53,076 nt of DNA from Streptomyces sp. Ncost-T10-10d (GTDB taxonomy: Bacteria > Actinomycetota > Actinomycetes > Streptomycetales > Streptomycetaceae), in NCBI RefSeq assembly GCF_900091955.1, contig NZ_FMDF01000219.1, positions 1-53,076 on the forward strand, read 5' to 3'. Shown here in pieces: positions 26,046 to 35,047 of the stretch. Numbering within the stretch: the first letter of the stretch is position 1; every line of letters starts with the position of its first letter. Position numbers and translations under genes: made by a program. The notes beneath the pieces were generated by a model. It searched no databases and was not told the DNA's origin. It was given only the letters and a program-made list of their open reading frames with translations.

Positions 26046-28280
26046 CTACTCGTAGGCGCGCACGGCGACGACATGCGCCGACGCCGCCCCGTTGGTGGCT
26101 TCGACGACGATCCGGATCGCCGATGTGGTGACCGGCTCCGCCGGCGTGTGCGTCTCGCGTCGCCGCCGATTCTGCGTCGCACGGGCGATGACGCGCCAGG
26201 TGCCGTCAGTATCCAGTGCCTCGACGCGGTAGTCGCGAAGGAGGGTGGGCAGGGTGTCGAAGGGCGTGCGGTGGTGGTGCAGGTTGATCAGGTCCTCGTT
26301 GACGTCGTCGTCGGCGATGACCTCGATCCGGCCCAGAGCGACCGGTTCGGGCCAGGCCAACTCGAGCCAGGGGGAAGGGACGTCCGCCAGTGGTGCGGAG
26401 ACCCACATGTGCGGTCCCGCGTACGGGCGGGCATAGCCGTCGGTGGCCTTGGCGGGGGAGTAGGCCGCGGTCTCTCCCGTACGGAGGCAGAAGGTGCGGC
26501 GCAGCAGACCCATGTCCGTCCACTCGCGCAGCGGCTGCGGCGATTCGTCCGACGGGCGCAGCGGGACGCGCGTGAAGCACAGGACACCGGGGGTCGGGCG
26601 GTCGGAGCGGTGCAGAGCGAGGGCGTCGTTGGCGCGGACTACCAGGAAGGCGTTGCGCGGGGTTTCGGGAGACCAGTCCAGGCCCGTCTTGAGCCACTGC
26701 CGGGCACCGGCGGCGACGGGCAGGGTGGTGGAGGTGACGAGGCGGCGCGGGACGTAGTTCTGGCCGAGCTCGGGGTCGTACAGATCGATCACGATCTCGG
26801 TGTCACGGTCGGCGTCGACGAGCAGTTCCACCCCGGAGAGGTCCGGGTCCGCGGGGAGGACGAGTCCGGCGTCCGCCGCGAGCGGCCATAGCTCGTCGGA
26901 GTCCTCGACTGCCAAGCCGGTCAGGGTGGATGAGGCGGTGGCCCTCGCCCGCAGGGCCAGGTCCTCCGGGTCCGTCGAGGCGAGGCCGATGAGCGAGGCA
27001 TCCTGGCGCAGCAGCGCCCGGTGCAGCTCGGGTACGGGGAGTTGGCGCGGGGTGACATTTCCGGTGGCGCAGAGTGCCGCCGCCGTGCCGGCCGCCTGCC
27101 CGATCGTGGCGCAGGTCGCCATGACGCGGGTCGAGCCGAAGGCGACATGGCTGGCGGAGATGTTGCGCCCGGCGAAGAGCAGGTTCTCGGTGTTCACCGA
27201 GTAGAGGCTGCGGTACGGAATGTGGTAAATGCCGTCCGCGTAGAGCTGTCTGGCCCCTGCCTCGGTGGCGAACATGCCCTGCGGCGGATGCAGATCGATC
27301 GACCAACCGCCGAAGGCGACCCGGTCGGCGAACTCGGTCTGGCCGAGGATGTCGCCCTGGTGCAGGACATAGTCGCCGAGGAAGCGCCGGTACTCCCGTT
27401 TACCGGGGACCGAGCCCACCCACTCCAGTGTCATGTTCGCCGCGTCGAACTCGCCGGAGTTCTTGATGTGATCCCAGATGCCGTGGATCACCGACCACAG
27501 TTCGTCGCGGATGCGTTCGTTGTCGTGGACGGTGTCGAGCTCGCCGCCGAACTCGATCCACCAGTACGCGCAGCCGTTGTCGCCCGCCTTGATGATGCGG
27601 CGCTGCGGGATGGAGGTCCGGGTGATGTCCTTGGCGAAGTTCGGCGGCACGAATTTGACCGGGTGACCCGCATCCTTCGTATAGAAGAGGAGAGTGGAGC
27701 CCAGAGTGATGTCGTCGGCCGTCTCCGGAGCCCATGCCTCGTCGTACTCGGCGCGCGATTCCCGGCCGATGCGGTGGTGGGCGCCCGCCAGGTGGCCGAT
27801 CAGGCCGTCTCCCGTGCAGTCGAGGAAGAGCGGGCTCTCGAAACGTATCCGCCGCTCCGAGCCCATCATCCAGCCGGTGACCGAGGTGATCCGCCGGGCG
27901 TCGTCCGGACCTTCGGCGTCGACCTCGCGCACGTCGGTGTTGAGGTAGAGCGTGATGCCGGGCTCCGCGCGCACGGCGTCCAGGACCACGGCATCCCAGT
28001 AATAGGGGTTCCCGTCCGGGTTGCGGAACTGGTTTTCCACGAGCAACTCGCCCATGATGCCGCCCTCACGGGCATGGTGATTCTTGCCGTGGCCGGTCGC
28101 GCCGCACACCCAGACCCGGACCTCGCTGCTCGCGTTGCCGCCGAGCACCGGCCTGTTGTTGATCAGCGCGACGCTCCGGCCGAGCCGGGCCGCGGCGATC
28201 GCCGCGCAGACCCCGGCCAGGCCGCCGCCGACGACAGTGATGTCGTGCCGTGCGGTTTCATTCCTCATGTCGTACGTCAC
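26046..28280 (-). CDS. Large FAD-dependent oxidoreductase (FAD_oxidored, PF12831-type) with C-terminal galactose-binding-like domain
   Basis: 744 residues. The N-terminal FAD fold starts TVVGGGLAGVCAAIAAARLG, followed by NNRPVLGGNASSEVR and LFLDCTGDGLIGHLAG, the hallmarks of the FAD_oxidored family found in many glycan loci. ENLLFAGRNISASHVAFGST contributes the second FAD motif. About residues 590-744 form a beta-sandwich like a discoidin or galactose-binding module (SPWLELAWPEPVALGRIEVI). There is no signal peptide, so it acts in the cytoplasm. The GTG start at 28280 directly follows the stop of the glycosidase gene; ATG at 28268 is an alternative. The reaction is unknown; oxidation of a sugar or glycoside is the likely role given its neighbours. 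Confidence 0.85.
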   Translation of the reverse strand: MTYDMRNETARHDITVVGGGLAGVCAAIAAARLGRSVALINNRPVLGGNASSEVRVWVCGATGHGKNHHAREGGIMGELLVENQFRNPDGNPYYWDAVVLDAVRAEPGITLYLNTDVREVDAEGPDDARRITSVTGWMMGSERRIRFESPLFLDCTGDGLIGHLAGAHHRIGRESRAEYDEAWAPETADDITLGSTLLFYTKDAGHPVKFVPPNFAKDITRTSIPQRRIIKAGDNGCAYWWIEFGGELDTVHDNERIRDELWSVIHGIWDHIKNSGEFDAANMTLEWVGSVPGKREYRRFLGDYVLHQGDILGQTEFADRVAFGGWSIDLHPPQGMFATEAGARQLYADGIYHIPYRSLYSVNTENLLFAGRNISASHVAFGSTRVMATCATIGQAAGTAAALCATGNVTPRQLPVPELHRALLRQDASLIGLASTDPEDLALRARATASSTLTGLAVEDSDELWPLAADAGLVLPADPDLSGVELLVDADRDTEIVIDLYDPELGQNYVPRRLVTSTTLPVAAGARQWLKTGLDWSPETPRNAFLVVRANDALALHRSDRPTPGVLCFTRVPLRPSDESPQPLREWTDMGLLRRTFCLRTGETAAYSPAKATDGYARPYAGPHMWVSAPLADVPSPWLELAWPEPVALGRIEVIADDDVNEDLINLHHHRTPFDTLPTLLRDYRVEALDTDGTWRVIARATQNRRRRETHTPAEPVTTSAIRIVVEATNGAASAHVVAVRAYE

Positions 28281-30572
28281 TTACTTCCAGTCGGGATTGG
28301 CGGCGAGACCGTAGTAGACGCGCGGGGCGCCGTCGAGGGTGAGGGTGATCTTGCCGCTGGAGGCCTTCAGAGAGCGCTCCTGGCCGATGCAGTTCAGCTC
28401 CCGCACCCTGCCGTTGAGCGTCCCCGAGTGGGCCACGACCGTGGTCTTGGTCGTCCAGGTGTCGATCCATGGCTCGGGCGATGCGTACCAAGGATCCTCG
28501 CCGTGCTCGGAGTTGAGGATGTACCCGTCCTTGCGGCTCCAGATGATCGACACCGGTCCGTCGGGAGTGGTGAAGAGGAGCCCCTTGATGTCCTGGTCCC
28601 CGAAGGCGAGATGCCGGACGAACTCGGCCTCGTCCAGGACCCGGGCGGCGGTCGCGAAGGCGAGGAGCGAGGGCTTGGCGCTGGTGTCGCGGTTCATCAG
28701 GCCGTAGTGGTACTCGGGGTTGGCCGGGTCGGCCTCCTGGGGGTGGTGGATCGTCGAGTCGTGCAGCTGGTACCAGTTGACGGCGCGTACCTTCTCGGAC
28801 TTGGCGAGAGCGAGCGTGAGGAGCGTGTTCTCGGCGGCGTGCCGGTAGGTGTCGCTCCACCACGCGTTGGGCCGGGTCGGTGCGTACGCCTCGGTGAGCC
28901 AGAGCTCCTTGTCGCCGCCGTACTCCTCCAGGACCTGGTTCGCCTTGCGCAGTGCGCCGAGGAAGTTCCAGTACGAGCCGGACGACCCCTGCGTCCACTC
29001 CTCGGGCGGCGGCGCGAAGTCGGGCGTGAAGTTGCCGCGACCGGGGTGGAAGGCGAAGGCGTCGATGAGGTCCCAGCCGCCCGCGTCATGGAAGTTCTTG
29101 GTCCATACGTAGTCCATGCCGCCGAGGCCGGCGTTCATGACCTTCATCCGCGAGCCCGCCGCGTCGAGGCGCGTGGTGACCTGGCGCAGACCGTCCCGGA
29201 CGTAGGCGTCGGCGCCGCGGCCCGACATCCAGGGCTGGTTGACCTCGTTGCTCACCTCGAAGTACGCGGCCTCGGCGTCGAGGGCCTTGGCGACATTCGT
29301 GTCGGCCCAGGCCGCGATCTGCTCCGGACTACCGCCCACGGGGATGCCGCTCAGCTCCACGTTGTGCCCGATGCCGTTCGCGTCCAGAGTCGCGGTGTCG
29401 ATGCCCGGGGCGCCTGCGTAGGCGATGCGGATCCACTTGATGCCAAGCGTCCTGACCAGCCCGAGTACTGCGTCCCTGCCGGGCTTCAGCAGCCAGGGGT
29501 AGTTGGCGAGGCCGAACATCGACTCCTTGCCCGCCTTGTACGCGAACTCCGGGAGCACGCTCAGATTCGTGCGGGCCAGCGCCTTGTCATTGCCGCTGAC
29601 CGCCTCCACCTCGGTGAACACGATGTTCTGCGAGGGCGAGGTCAGGGGAAAGGAGGCGTTCCAGGCGGCGCCCGCCGCGAGGTTCTTGGAGAGCGTTCCG
29701 CAGGCGATCTTCTTGCCGCCGAAGTCCCGCGCCCACCAGGTGAGCGTCACCGCCCTGGCCGCGGCGGAGCCGTTGACGACCTGCGCCTTGAGCGTCATCG
29801 TCTGCCCGGCCGCCTTGTAGAGGTTGAACGGCTGGTCGGTCCACACCTCCACGCCGAGGGGCCTCTTGGCAGCGAGCGCTCCGGCTCCGCGCGGCCGCAG
29901 ATCGCCGAGGACCAGATCGGCCTCGGTGACCGCGGTGCTCGCGCCGGTCGAGGTGCCGGGGGAGTGGACCCATGTGGCATTGGTGCTCGCCGGGTTGGTG
30001 GACGAAAGGCAGAAGAAGCCCTTCGATCCCGCCCACGTCTCCACGTACGCGCCGCCCGCGTTCACCTCGTACGGAATGCCGCCTCGGGCGTCCCGCTCCC
30101 AGACGGTCAGCGCTTCGTACGACTCCGCCGCGGTCGCTTCGTACACCGTGCGGGAGAACATGAAGCCGGCCGGAGTGAGCGTACTGGAGCCGCTGACCTC
30201 CCACTTCATGTGTGCCTTGTGAGGGGTGACGTCGAAGGTGCCGCGCACCGTGACTCCGGACACGCCGCTCGCCATCGTGTACGTGACCTGAATTGCGGGC
30301 CGCCCGTCGGGGAGCGTGATCCGGGCGGGTGTACCGCCGAAGGTGCGCTGCTGGCCGAACGCGCTGTCCTTGATCATGAAGTGGTTGAGCAGGATGCGGT
30401 CGGCGCCCGCACCGTCCTGCACGAGGACGCTGCCGTCGCTACGGCCGACCAGGGTGATGCCGTCGGCCTCGATGGTGACCGGGTCTGCGGCGTACGCGGG
30501 AACGGTCGGCAGCAGTGCGGCGCCGTTGGCGACGGCCGTGCCCTGGATGAATCTGCGGCGGGCGACTGACAT
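28281..30572 (-). CDS. Tat-exported clan GH-A-like glycoside hydrolase, family unassigned
   Basis: 763 residues. A twin-arginine signal (ARRRFIQGTAVANGAALL) ends near residue 28. Residues about 30-340 form beta-sandwich domains (VGRSDGSVLVQDGAG; HKAHMKWEVSGSSTLT). Then comes a TIM-barrel-like part with LVRTLGIKWIRIAYAG. Two acidic residues sit where clan GH-A enzymes have them: acid/base E443 in YFEVSNEVNQP and nucleophile E561 in LWLTEAYAP. I cannot place it in a numbered GH family; GH39- or GH5-like arrangements come closest. It is part of the minus-strand operon, 103 bases after the permease and abutting the FAD gene. It probably cleaves the glycan outside the cell before ABC uptake. Confidence 0.75.
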   Translation of the reverse strand: MSVARRRFIQGTAVANGAALLPTVPAYAADPVTIEADGITLVGRSDGSVLVQDGAGADRILLNHFMIKDSAFGQQRTFGGTPARITLPDGRPAIQVTYTMASGVSGVTVRGTFDVTPHKAHMKWEVSGSSTLTPAGFMFSRTVYEATAAESYEALTVWERDARGGIPYEVNAGGAYVETWAGSKGFFCLSSTNPASTNATWVHSPGTSTGASTAVTEADLVLGDLRPRGAGALAAKRPLGVEVWTDQPFNLYKAAGQTMTLKAQVVNGSAAARAVTLTWWARDFGGKKIACGTLSKNLAAGAAWNASFPLTSPSQNIVFTEVEAVSGNDKALARTNLSVLPEFAYKAGKESMFGLANYPWLLKPGRDAVLGLVRTLGIKWIRIAYAGAPGIDTATLDANGIGHNVELSGIPVGGSPEQIAAWADTNVAKALDAEAAYFEVSNEVNQPWMSGRGADAYVRDGLRQVTTRLDAAGSRMKVMNAGLGGMDYVWTKNFHDAGGWDLIDAFAFHPGRGNFTPDFAPPPEEWTQGSSGSYWNFLGALRKANQVLEEYGGDKELWLTEAYAPTRPNAWWSDTYRHAAENTLLTLALAKSEKVRAVNWYQLHDSTIHHPQEADPANPEYHYGLMNRDTSAKPSLLAFATAARVLDEAEFVRHLAFGDQDIKGLLFTTPDGPVSIIWSRKDGYILNSEHGEDPWYASPEPWIDTWTTKTTVVAHSGTLNGRVRELNCIGQERSLKASSGKITLTLDGAPRVYYGLAANPDWK

Positions 30573-30675
30573 GGAGGTGCCCTTCTCTTGGTCGGGGTGT
30601 TCCGGATGCTCCGGATGCTCCGAAGCGGAATCTGTGTGGGGGAGTTGAGGGATCGGCCGCCGGCTCCGGCGGAAC

Positions 30676-31554
30676 TCAGCCCTTGACCCCGGTGAAGCCG
30701 AGCCCGGCGACGATGTACTTCTGGCAGACCACGAAGACGAGCACCGGCGGGGCGACGGCGAGCACCATCGCGGCGATCAGCTGGTCCTGCGGAGCCTGCG
30801 TGGCGAGCTGGGCGAGCGCGACGCTGATCGGCTGCCTCTCGGGGTCGGTGATGGCCACCAGCGGCCAGATGAAGTCCTTCCAGGAGTGCATCACCGCGAG
30901 CAGACTGATCACGGCGAGCACCGGCTTGCTCATGGGCAGCACGATCTTGGTGAGCAGTTGCCAGGTACTCGCCCCGTCGACCCGCGCCGCGTCGAACAGC
31001 TCCTTCGGCAGGGCGTCGAAGAACTGCTTGGCGAGTAGCACGGTGAAGGCGTTCGTGCCGGCCGGCAGCCAGATCGCCCAGTAGGTGTCGCCCAGGTTGA
31101 GGTGGAGGAACGGCACATCGATCACGGTCATGAAGAGGCTGACCATGTTCACCGTGTACGGCACGAACATCGTGGCGAGGATCGCCCCGTAGACGGCCTT
31201 GCCGAACCTCGGCCTGAGCACCGAGAGGGCGAAGCCCGCCGTGGCCGAGACGAAGAGCTGCACGAACCACGATCCGCCGACCACCAGGAAGGTGTTCATC
31301 AGATAGCGGCCGACACTCAGATCGGTGTACGCCGTCGAGAAGTTGCCCAGGGCCGGCCGGTCCGGCCAGAGGGCGAGGGGCTGGGTGGTGAGCTCGGTGG
31401 GTGTCGAGACCGCGCCCTTGACCATCCAGTACAGCGGTCCGATGCCGATGAGCAGCAGCAGGATCAGGGTGAACACCTGGATGGAGCGCACTGCGGCGCG
31501 CACACCGGGGCGTTGGCGGTCGTTGGCGGAGACGAAGGTGGTGAGCGTGGTCAT
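30676..31554 (-). CDS. Carbohydrate ABC transporter permease (MalG type)
   Basis: 292 residues with six membrane helices and the cytoplasmic EAA loop that docks the ATPase: ELFDAARVDGASTWQLLTKI then VLPMSKP. Helix one is VFTLILLLLIGIGPLYWMV. The C-terminus GLGFTGVKG is the classic ending of MalG-type CUT1 permeases. The ATG at 31554 overlaps the stop of the MalF-type gene (ATGA), so the two are coupled. With the binding protein upstream it makes a sugar importer without its own ATPase; Streptomyces commonly uses the shared ATPase MsiK. Substrate probably an oligosaccharide released by the operon's glycosidase. Confidence 0.93.
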   Translation of the reverse strand: MTTLTTFVSANDRQRPGVRAAVRSIQVFTLILLLLIGIGPLYWMVKGAVSTPTELTTQPLALWPDRPALGNFSTAYTDLSVGRYLMNTFLVVGGSWFVQLFVSATAGFALSVLRPRFGKAVYGAILATMFVPYTVNMVSLFMTVIDVPFLHLNLGDTYWAIWLPAGTNAFTVLLAKQFFDALPKELFDAARVDGASTWQLLTKIVLPMSKPVLAVISLLAVMHSWKDFIWPLVAITDPERQPISVALAQLATQAPQDQLIAAMVLAVAPPVLVFVVCQKYIVAGLGFTGVKG

Positions 31555-32501
31555 GACGTGCTCCAGCTGCGGGTGGCCCGCAGATACACCGCGGAGAGCA
31601 GGGCGAGGGCGAGCACCATCAGGAAGGAGAGCGCGGCGGCCTGGCCGTATTCGCCGTCCTGGAAGGCGTACCGGAAGATCAGCAGCAGGACCGTGAGGGT
31701 GGAGTTCTCGGGTCCGCCGCCGGTGAAGACGTACGGCTCGGTGAAGACCTGCACCGTGTTGATCAGCTGGACGAGCAGCAACAGGCCGATGACGGAACGG
31801 AGTTGGGGCAGCATCACATGCCAGATCCGTCGCCAGATCCCGGCGCCGTCCATCTCCGCGGCCTCATAGAGTTCGCCGGGGATGCCGACCATTGCCGCGA
31901 GGTAGATCAGTACGGCGCCGCCCATGCCCGCCCAGGTGGCCTCCAGGACCAGCGAGAGCATGGCGCTGTCGGAGGACTCCAGCCACGAGTACGGGCCGAG
32001 CCCGACCTTGCCGAGGACGTTGTTGAAGAGCCCGCTGCCGGGATCGTAGAACCACTTCCAGAGCAGGATCGCCACCACTGGCGGGATGACCACCGGCAGA
32101 TACACCAGGAAGCGGTAGACGCCCGCGCCGCGCCGCACCGTCGACATGATCGCGGCCAGGATCAGCGGCGCCGGGAAGCCGATCAGCAGGCCGAGGACCA
32201 CGAAGAACAGGGTGTTCACGACGGCGGTGCCGAGCAGCGGATCGTCGAACAGCGTACGGAAGTTGTCCAGGCCGACCCAGACCGCGGGCTCGACGAGGTT
32301 GGTCTTCTGGAAGCTGAGCAGCAGGCTGCGCACGATCGGCCACCAGGCGAAGAGCCCGAAGACCAGCAGCGCGGGGACGAGGAACAGCCAGGCCGTGAAC
32401 TGTTTGCGGGAGCCGGTGCCACGCCGTCGCTGCGGCAGGGTTCGCGGCACGGGCTCCTTGGCCACAGCGGCCGGGCGCCGGGACGGAGTGAGCAGGGCCA
32501 T
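31551..32501 (-). CDS. Carbohydrate ABC transporter permease (MalF type)
   Basis: 316 residues. After a positively charged N-terminus come LFLVPALLVFGLFAWWPIV (first helix), WVGLDNFRTLFDDP (conserved MalF loop), VYLPVVIPPVVAILLW, and the EAA loop ELYEAAEMDGAGIWRRIWHV then MLPQL. TGGGPENSTLTVLL before the last helices is also a CUT1 hallmark. ATG at 32501 lies seven bases after the binding-protein stop; an upstream in-frame start would run into that gene. The stop overlaps the MalG start. Partner of the MalG-type permease and of the lipoprotein for sugar uptake. Confidence 0.93.
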   Translation of the reverse strand: MALLTPSRRPAAVAKEPVPRTLPQRRRGTGSRKQFTAWLFLVPALLVFGLFAWWPIVRSLLLSFQKTNLVEPAVWVGLDNFRTLFDDPLLGTAVVNTLFFVVLGLLIGFPAPLILAAIMSTVRRGAGVYRFLVYLPVVIPPVVAILLWKWFYDPGSGLFNNVLGKVGLGPYSWLESSDSAMLSLVLEATWAGMGGAVLIYLAAMVGIPGELYEAAEMDGAGIWRRIWHVMLPQLRSVIGLLLLVQLINTVQVFTEPYVFTGGGPENSTLTVLLLIFRYAFQDGEYGQAAALSFLMVLALALLSAVYLRATRSWSTS

Positions 32502-32508
32502 GGGCCGG

Positions 32509-33888
32509 CTACTTCTGGTCCGCGGCGAGCTTGGCATTGACGTCCTTCTCGGCCGAGGCCAGCAGGGAGTCGATGTCGGCGTCGCGCTTGGTGAGCACAG
32601 CCTGGACCACCGGGTCGAGCACGGTGTACAGCTTCTGCGCCTGGTACGGCGGCTCCGGCTTCAGTTTCAACGTGGAGAGACCGTCGATGTACGGCTTGAA
32701 GTTCTGCAGCTTCACATTGACGTACGGCTTGATCGCTGCGTCGATCTCGGTCTGCCGTTTTTTGTCGAAGACCGGAAGCGTCGGCACGCCCACCGCGGAC
32801 TTCGGGTCGGCAGAGAGCGCCTTGGCCTGCTCGGCCGCGATGTCGGTGCTGTACTGCGGCTTGGCGTAGGCGAAGGTCAGCCACTCGACGGCCGCTGCCG
32901 CATGCTTCTTGTCGGCGGACTTCGGGACCATGTAGATGTCGCCGCCGGTGAGTGTCGCATCGCCGCCGGACTGCGGCATCGGCGCCACTCCGAAGGCGTC
33001 GGTGTTCTCCATGCCGAACTGCATCTTCGCCAGTCGGTACGTCCCCGGGCTGCCCATGAACATGCCGACCTGCCCGGCCGCGAACTGCTTGATCACGTCG
33101 TTCTGATTGTTGAGCAGGGTTTTGCCGAGCGAATCGTCCTTCCAGCGCATGTCCTTGAGCAGCCGCAACCCGTTCTTCGTCGGCTCTCCGGTGAGCGTGG
33201 CGGCGTACTTGCCACCCTGCTCCTTCTCCAGCTCGCCACCGAAGGCGTACGACAGCATCGTCAGCTGCCAGCCGCCCTGGTTGTCCTTGGACTCGTGGAC
33301 GAAGCCCGCCTTGCCGGTACTGTCGCTGATCCTCTTGGCGGCTGTGCGAACCTCCGCCCAGGTGCTCGGCGGTCTGTCCGGGTCGAGGCCGGCCTTCTCG
33401 AAGAGCTCGCGGTTGTAGACCAGGCCCTGGGCGTACGGATTCTGCGGTACGCCGTACACGTCGCCGTCGCTGTCGGTGAGCGGCTGGAGGACCTGAGGGT
33501 TGAACTCCGTGAAGTGCTTCCACTCCTTCAGCTGCCCGGTGATCGGCTGCACCTGCTTCTGCTGGATGAGTCGCTGCGGCTCGGTCAGCGGCACCTTGAT
33601 GACGTCCTCGACATTGCCGCCGGACAGCTTCGCGGAGAAGGTCAGCGGGTCGAAGACCGTGGTCGAACCCTTGACCCTGATGCCCGGGTTGGCCTTCTCG
33701 AAGTCGGCCACCTGCTTCTTGAACAGGGCGACCCCCGGCTTGTCGGTGGCCGGCGGCATGCCCTGCACCCGCAGCACGAGATCGCCGTCCCCGCCGGCAC
33801 TGCTCGGGGTGAGGGAGGAACAGCCCGCGAGGGTCGCGGTCAGCGCCATGCAGCCAAGTATGGCCGCACAGCGGGAGTTTCTGGGCAT
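32509..33888 (-). CDS. Sugar-binding lipoprotein of the ABC importer
   Basis: 459 residues. The lipoprotein signal ends in a lipobox (TATLAGC, Cys23). The mature part is a type-1 extracellular solute-binding protein: VADFEKANPGIRVKGSTT, DVYGVPQNPYAQGLVYNREL, and the domain-crossing VGMFMGSPGTYRLA segment. ATG at 33888 has GGAG five bases upstream, so it can start translation by itself. However, the same reading frame is open upstream through the whole lacI gene, giving a potential 820-residue LacI-binding protein read-through product. It is followed seven bases later by the MalF permease. The ligand is not predictable, but the locus points to an oligosaccharide or sugar-acid glycoside. Confidence 0.9.
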   Translation of the reverse strand: MPRNSRCAAILGCMALTATLAGCSSLTPSSAGGDGDLVLRVQGMPPATDKPGVALFKKQVADFEKANPGIRVKGSTTVFDPLTFSAKLSGGNVEDVIKVPLTEPQRLIQQKQVQPITGQLKEWKHFTEFNPQVLQPLTDSDGDVYGVPQNPYAQGLVYNRELFEKAGLDPDRPPSTWAEVRTAAKRISDSTGKAGFVHESKDNQGGWQLTMLSYAFGGELEKEQGGKYAATLTGEPTKNGLRLLKDMRWKDDSLGKTLLNNQNDVIKQFAAGQVGMFMGSPGTYRLAKMQFGMENTDAFGVAPMPQSGGDATLTGGDIYMVPKSADKKHAAAAVEWLTFAYAKPQYSTDIAAEQAKALSADPKSAVGVPTLPVFDKKRQTEIDAAIKPYVNVKLQNFKPYIDGLSTLKLKPEPPYQAQKLYTVLDPVVQAVLTKRDADIDSLLASAEKDVNAKLAADQK

Positions 33889-34971
33889 AACGGCTCCAAG
33901 AAGGGCAGGAGTGGGCTCGGTGCGGTGTAGTGCGGTGCTTTGCTCGTTGTGGTGGCGTGCACCGTGGATCAGTGGGCGGGCGCGGGTCCCGTCGAGGCGC
34001 GGGGGATCGAGGCGGGAGCCGATCTCCACGAAGGGGGAAGTGACTTCAAGTCCCTGCCCAGCACGGCCTGTTGAGCTCGCGATCGTCTCGATCAGGAGGT
34101 CCCCCGCGCGCGTGGCGATCTCTTCGGGGTCGATCCTGATCGTGGTGAGGCTGGGGGTGGAGACGGAGGCGAGCAGCGTGTCGTCGATGCCGATGACGCT
34201 GACGTCGCGCGGCACGCTCACGCCGAGGTTGGCCATCTGGTGCAGCACGCCGAGGGCGACCAGATCATTGTGGGCGATCACGGCCGTCGCGTCGTGGGCG
34301 GCGACGAGGGTGGCGGCGTGCACACCCGTCTCGAACCGCGGCTCGTACGGGCCGAGCTCGGACAGGGAGAGGTCGAGCGCTTTGAAGGACTCCTGGATGG
34401 ACTTGCCGCGGCTCAGCTCGGCGCGGGACGCGTTGATGAAGACGCAGCGCCGATGGCCGTACGCCTTCAACTGCTCGGCGGCCTGTGCGATGCCGGCGGA
34501 CAGTGAGATCCGGACCTCGGGGATGCCCGGCACATGACGGTTCACCACCACCAGCGGCATCTGGCCCGCGAGTTCATGGAGCCGGCCCTCGGTGAGGGTG
34601 GAGGCCCACAGGATCAGGCCGTCGACCCGCTTCGATACGGCCGCGATGGCGGCCAGCTCGTCCGCCTCGCGCTCGTCGCTGTCGGCGACCAGGACCGTGT
34701 AGCCCAGGTGCCGGGCGCGGGCCTGCATCGCCTTGATGATCGGCGGGAAGAACGGGTTGGCGATGTCCGGGACGATCAGACCGAGTGTTCCGGTGCCGCC
34801 GCCGCGCAGTGAACGGGCCGCCGGGTTGGGGGAGTAGCCGAGCTTGGCCGCGGCGTCGAGGATGCGCTGCCGCGTCGTCGGCTGCACCTGATCGGGTGCG
34901 GTGAACGCACGGGACACCGTCGACACCGAGACGCCCGCGGCGCTCGCCACCTCCCGGATTGTGACTGCCAC
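32509..34971 (-). CDS. LacI-family regulator whose frame runs without a stop into the binding-protein gene
   Basis: Residues 1-361 of this frame are a complete LacI/GalR repressor: N-terminal HTH (TIREVASAAGVSVSTVSRAF), hinge (ARSLRGGGTGTLGLIVPDIA) and periplasmic-binding-like sensor with DVSVIGIDDTLLASVSTPSL. Normally such proteins end near residue 330-350. Here codons from the repressor's end (VEIGSRLDPPRLDG) go on, with no stop, through about 35 linker residues into the lipoprotein's Met at 33888 and on to 32509. Either a stop was lost by mutation or a sequencing indel exists. The lipoprotein has its own ribosome site, so both products may still form. It should repress this operon and the divergent dehydratase from AACGTT operators. 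Confidence 0.85.
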   Translation of the reverse strand: MAVTIREVASAAGVSVSTVSRAFTAPDQVQPTTRQRILDAAAKLGYSPNPAARSLRGGGTGTLGLIVPDIANPFFPPIIKAMQARARHLGYTVLVADSDEREADELAAIAAVSKRVDGLILWASTLTEGRLHELAGQMPLVVVNRHVPGIPEVRISLSAGIAQAAEQLKAYGHRRCVFINASRAELSRGKSIQESFKALDLSLSELGPYEPRFETGVHAATLVAAHDATAVIAHNDLVALGVLHQMANLGVSVPRDVSVIGIDDTLLASVSTPSLTTIRIDPEEIATRAGDLLIETIASSTGRAGQGLEVTSPFVEIGSRLDPPRLDGTRARPLIHGARHHNEQSTALHRTEPTPALLGAVMPRNSRCAAILGCMALTATLAGCSSLTPSSAGGDGDLVLRVQGMPPATDKPGVALFKKQVADFEKANPGIRVKGSTTVFDPLTFSAKLSGGNVEDVIKVPLTEPQRLIQQKQVQPITGQLKEWKHFTEFNPQVLQPLTDSDGDVYGVPQNPYAQGLVYNRELFEKAGLDPDRPPSTWAEVRTAAKRISDSTGKAGFVHESKDNQGGWQLTMLSYAFGGELEKEQGGKYAATLTGEPTKNGLRLLKDMRWKDDSLGKTLLNNQNDVIKQFAAGQVGMFMGSPGTYRLAKMQFGMENTDAFGVAPMPQSGGDATLTGGDIYMVPKSADKKHAAAAVEWLTFAYAKPQYSTDIAAEQAKALSADPKSAVGVPTLPVFDKKRQTEIDAAIKPYVNVKLQNFKPYIDGLSTLKLKPEPPYQAQKLYTVLDPVVQAVLTKRDADIDSLLASAEKDVNAKLAADQK

Positions 34972-35047
34972 GGACGGCCTCCTCGTCGTCTTGAGCCGGG
35001 GGACCCCGGTCGTCTCGCATCTGGATCCTGCGAATGCGGTTGATGCT

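Noticed and set aside
27021..30569. A 1182-codon plus-strand frame opposite the FAD and glycosidase genes
   Set aside because: The translated product is Arg/Gly/Val-rich without any domain, while the minus strand holds two full proteins with clear motifs. It is an antisense frame kept open by high GC.
30600..30630. Short tandem repeat (TCCGGATGC twice, then a partial copy) between permease and glycosidase genes
   Set aside because: Only two and a half copies of nine bases, no symmetry that suggests a binding site or hairpin; probably chance.
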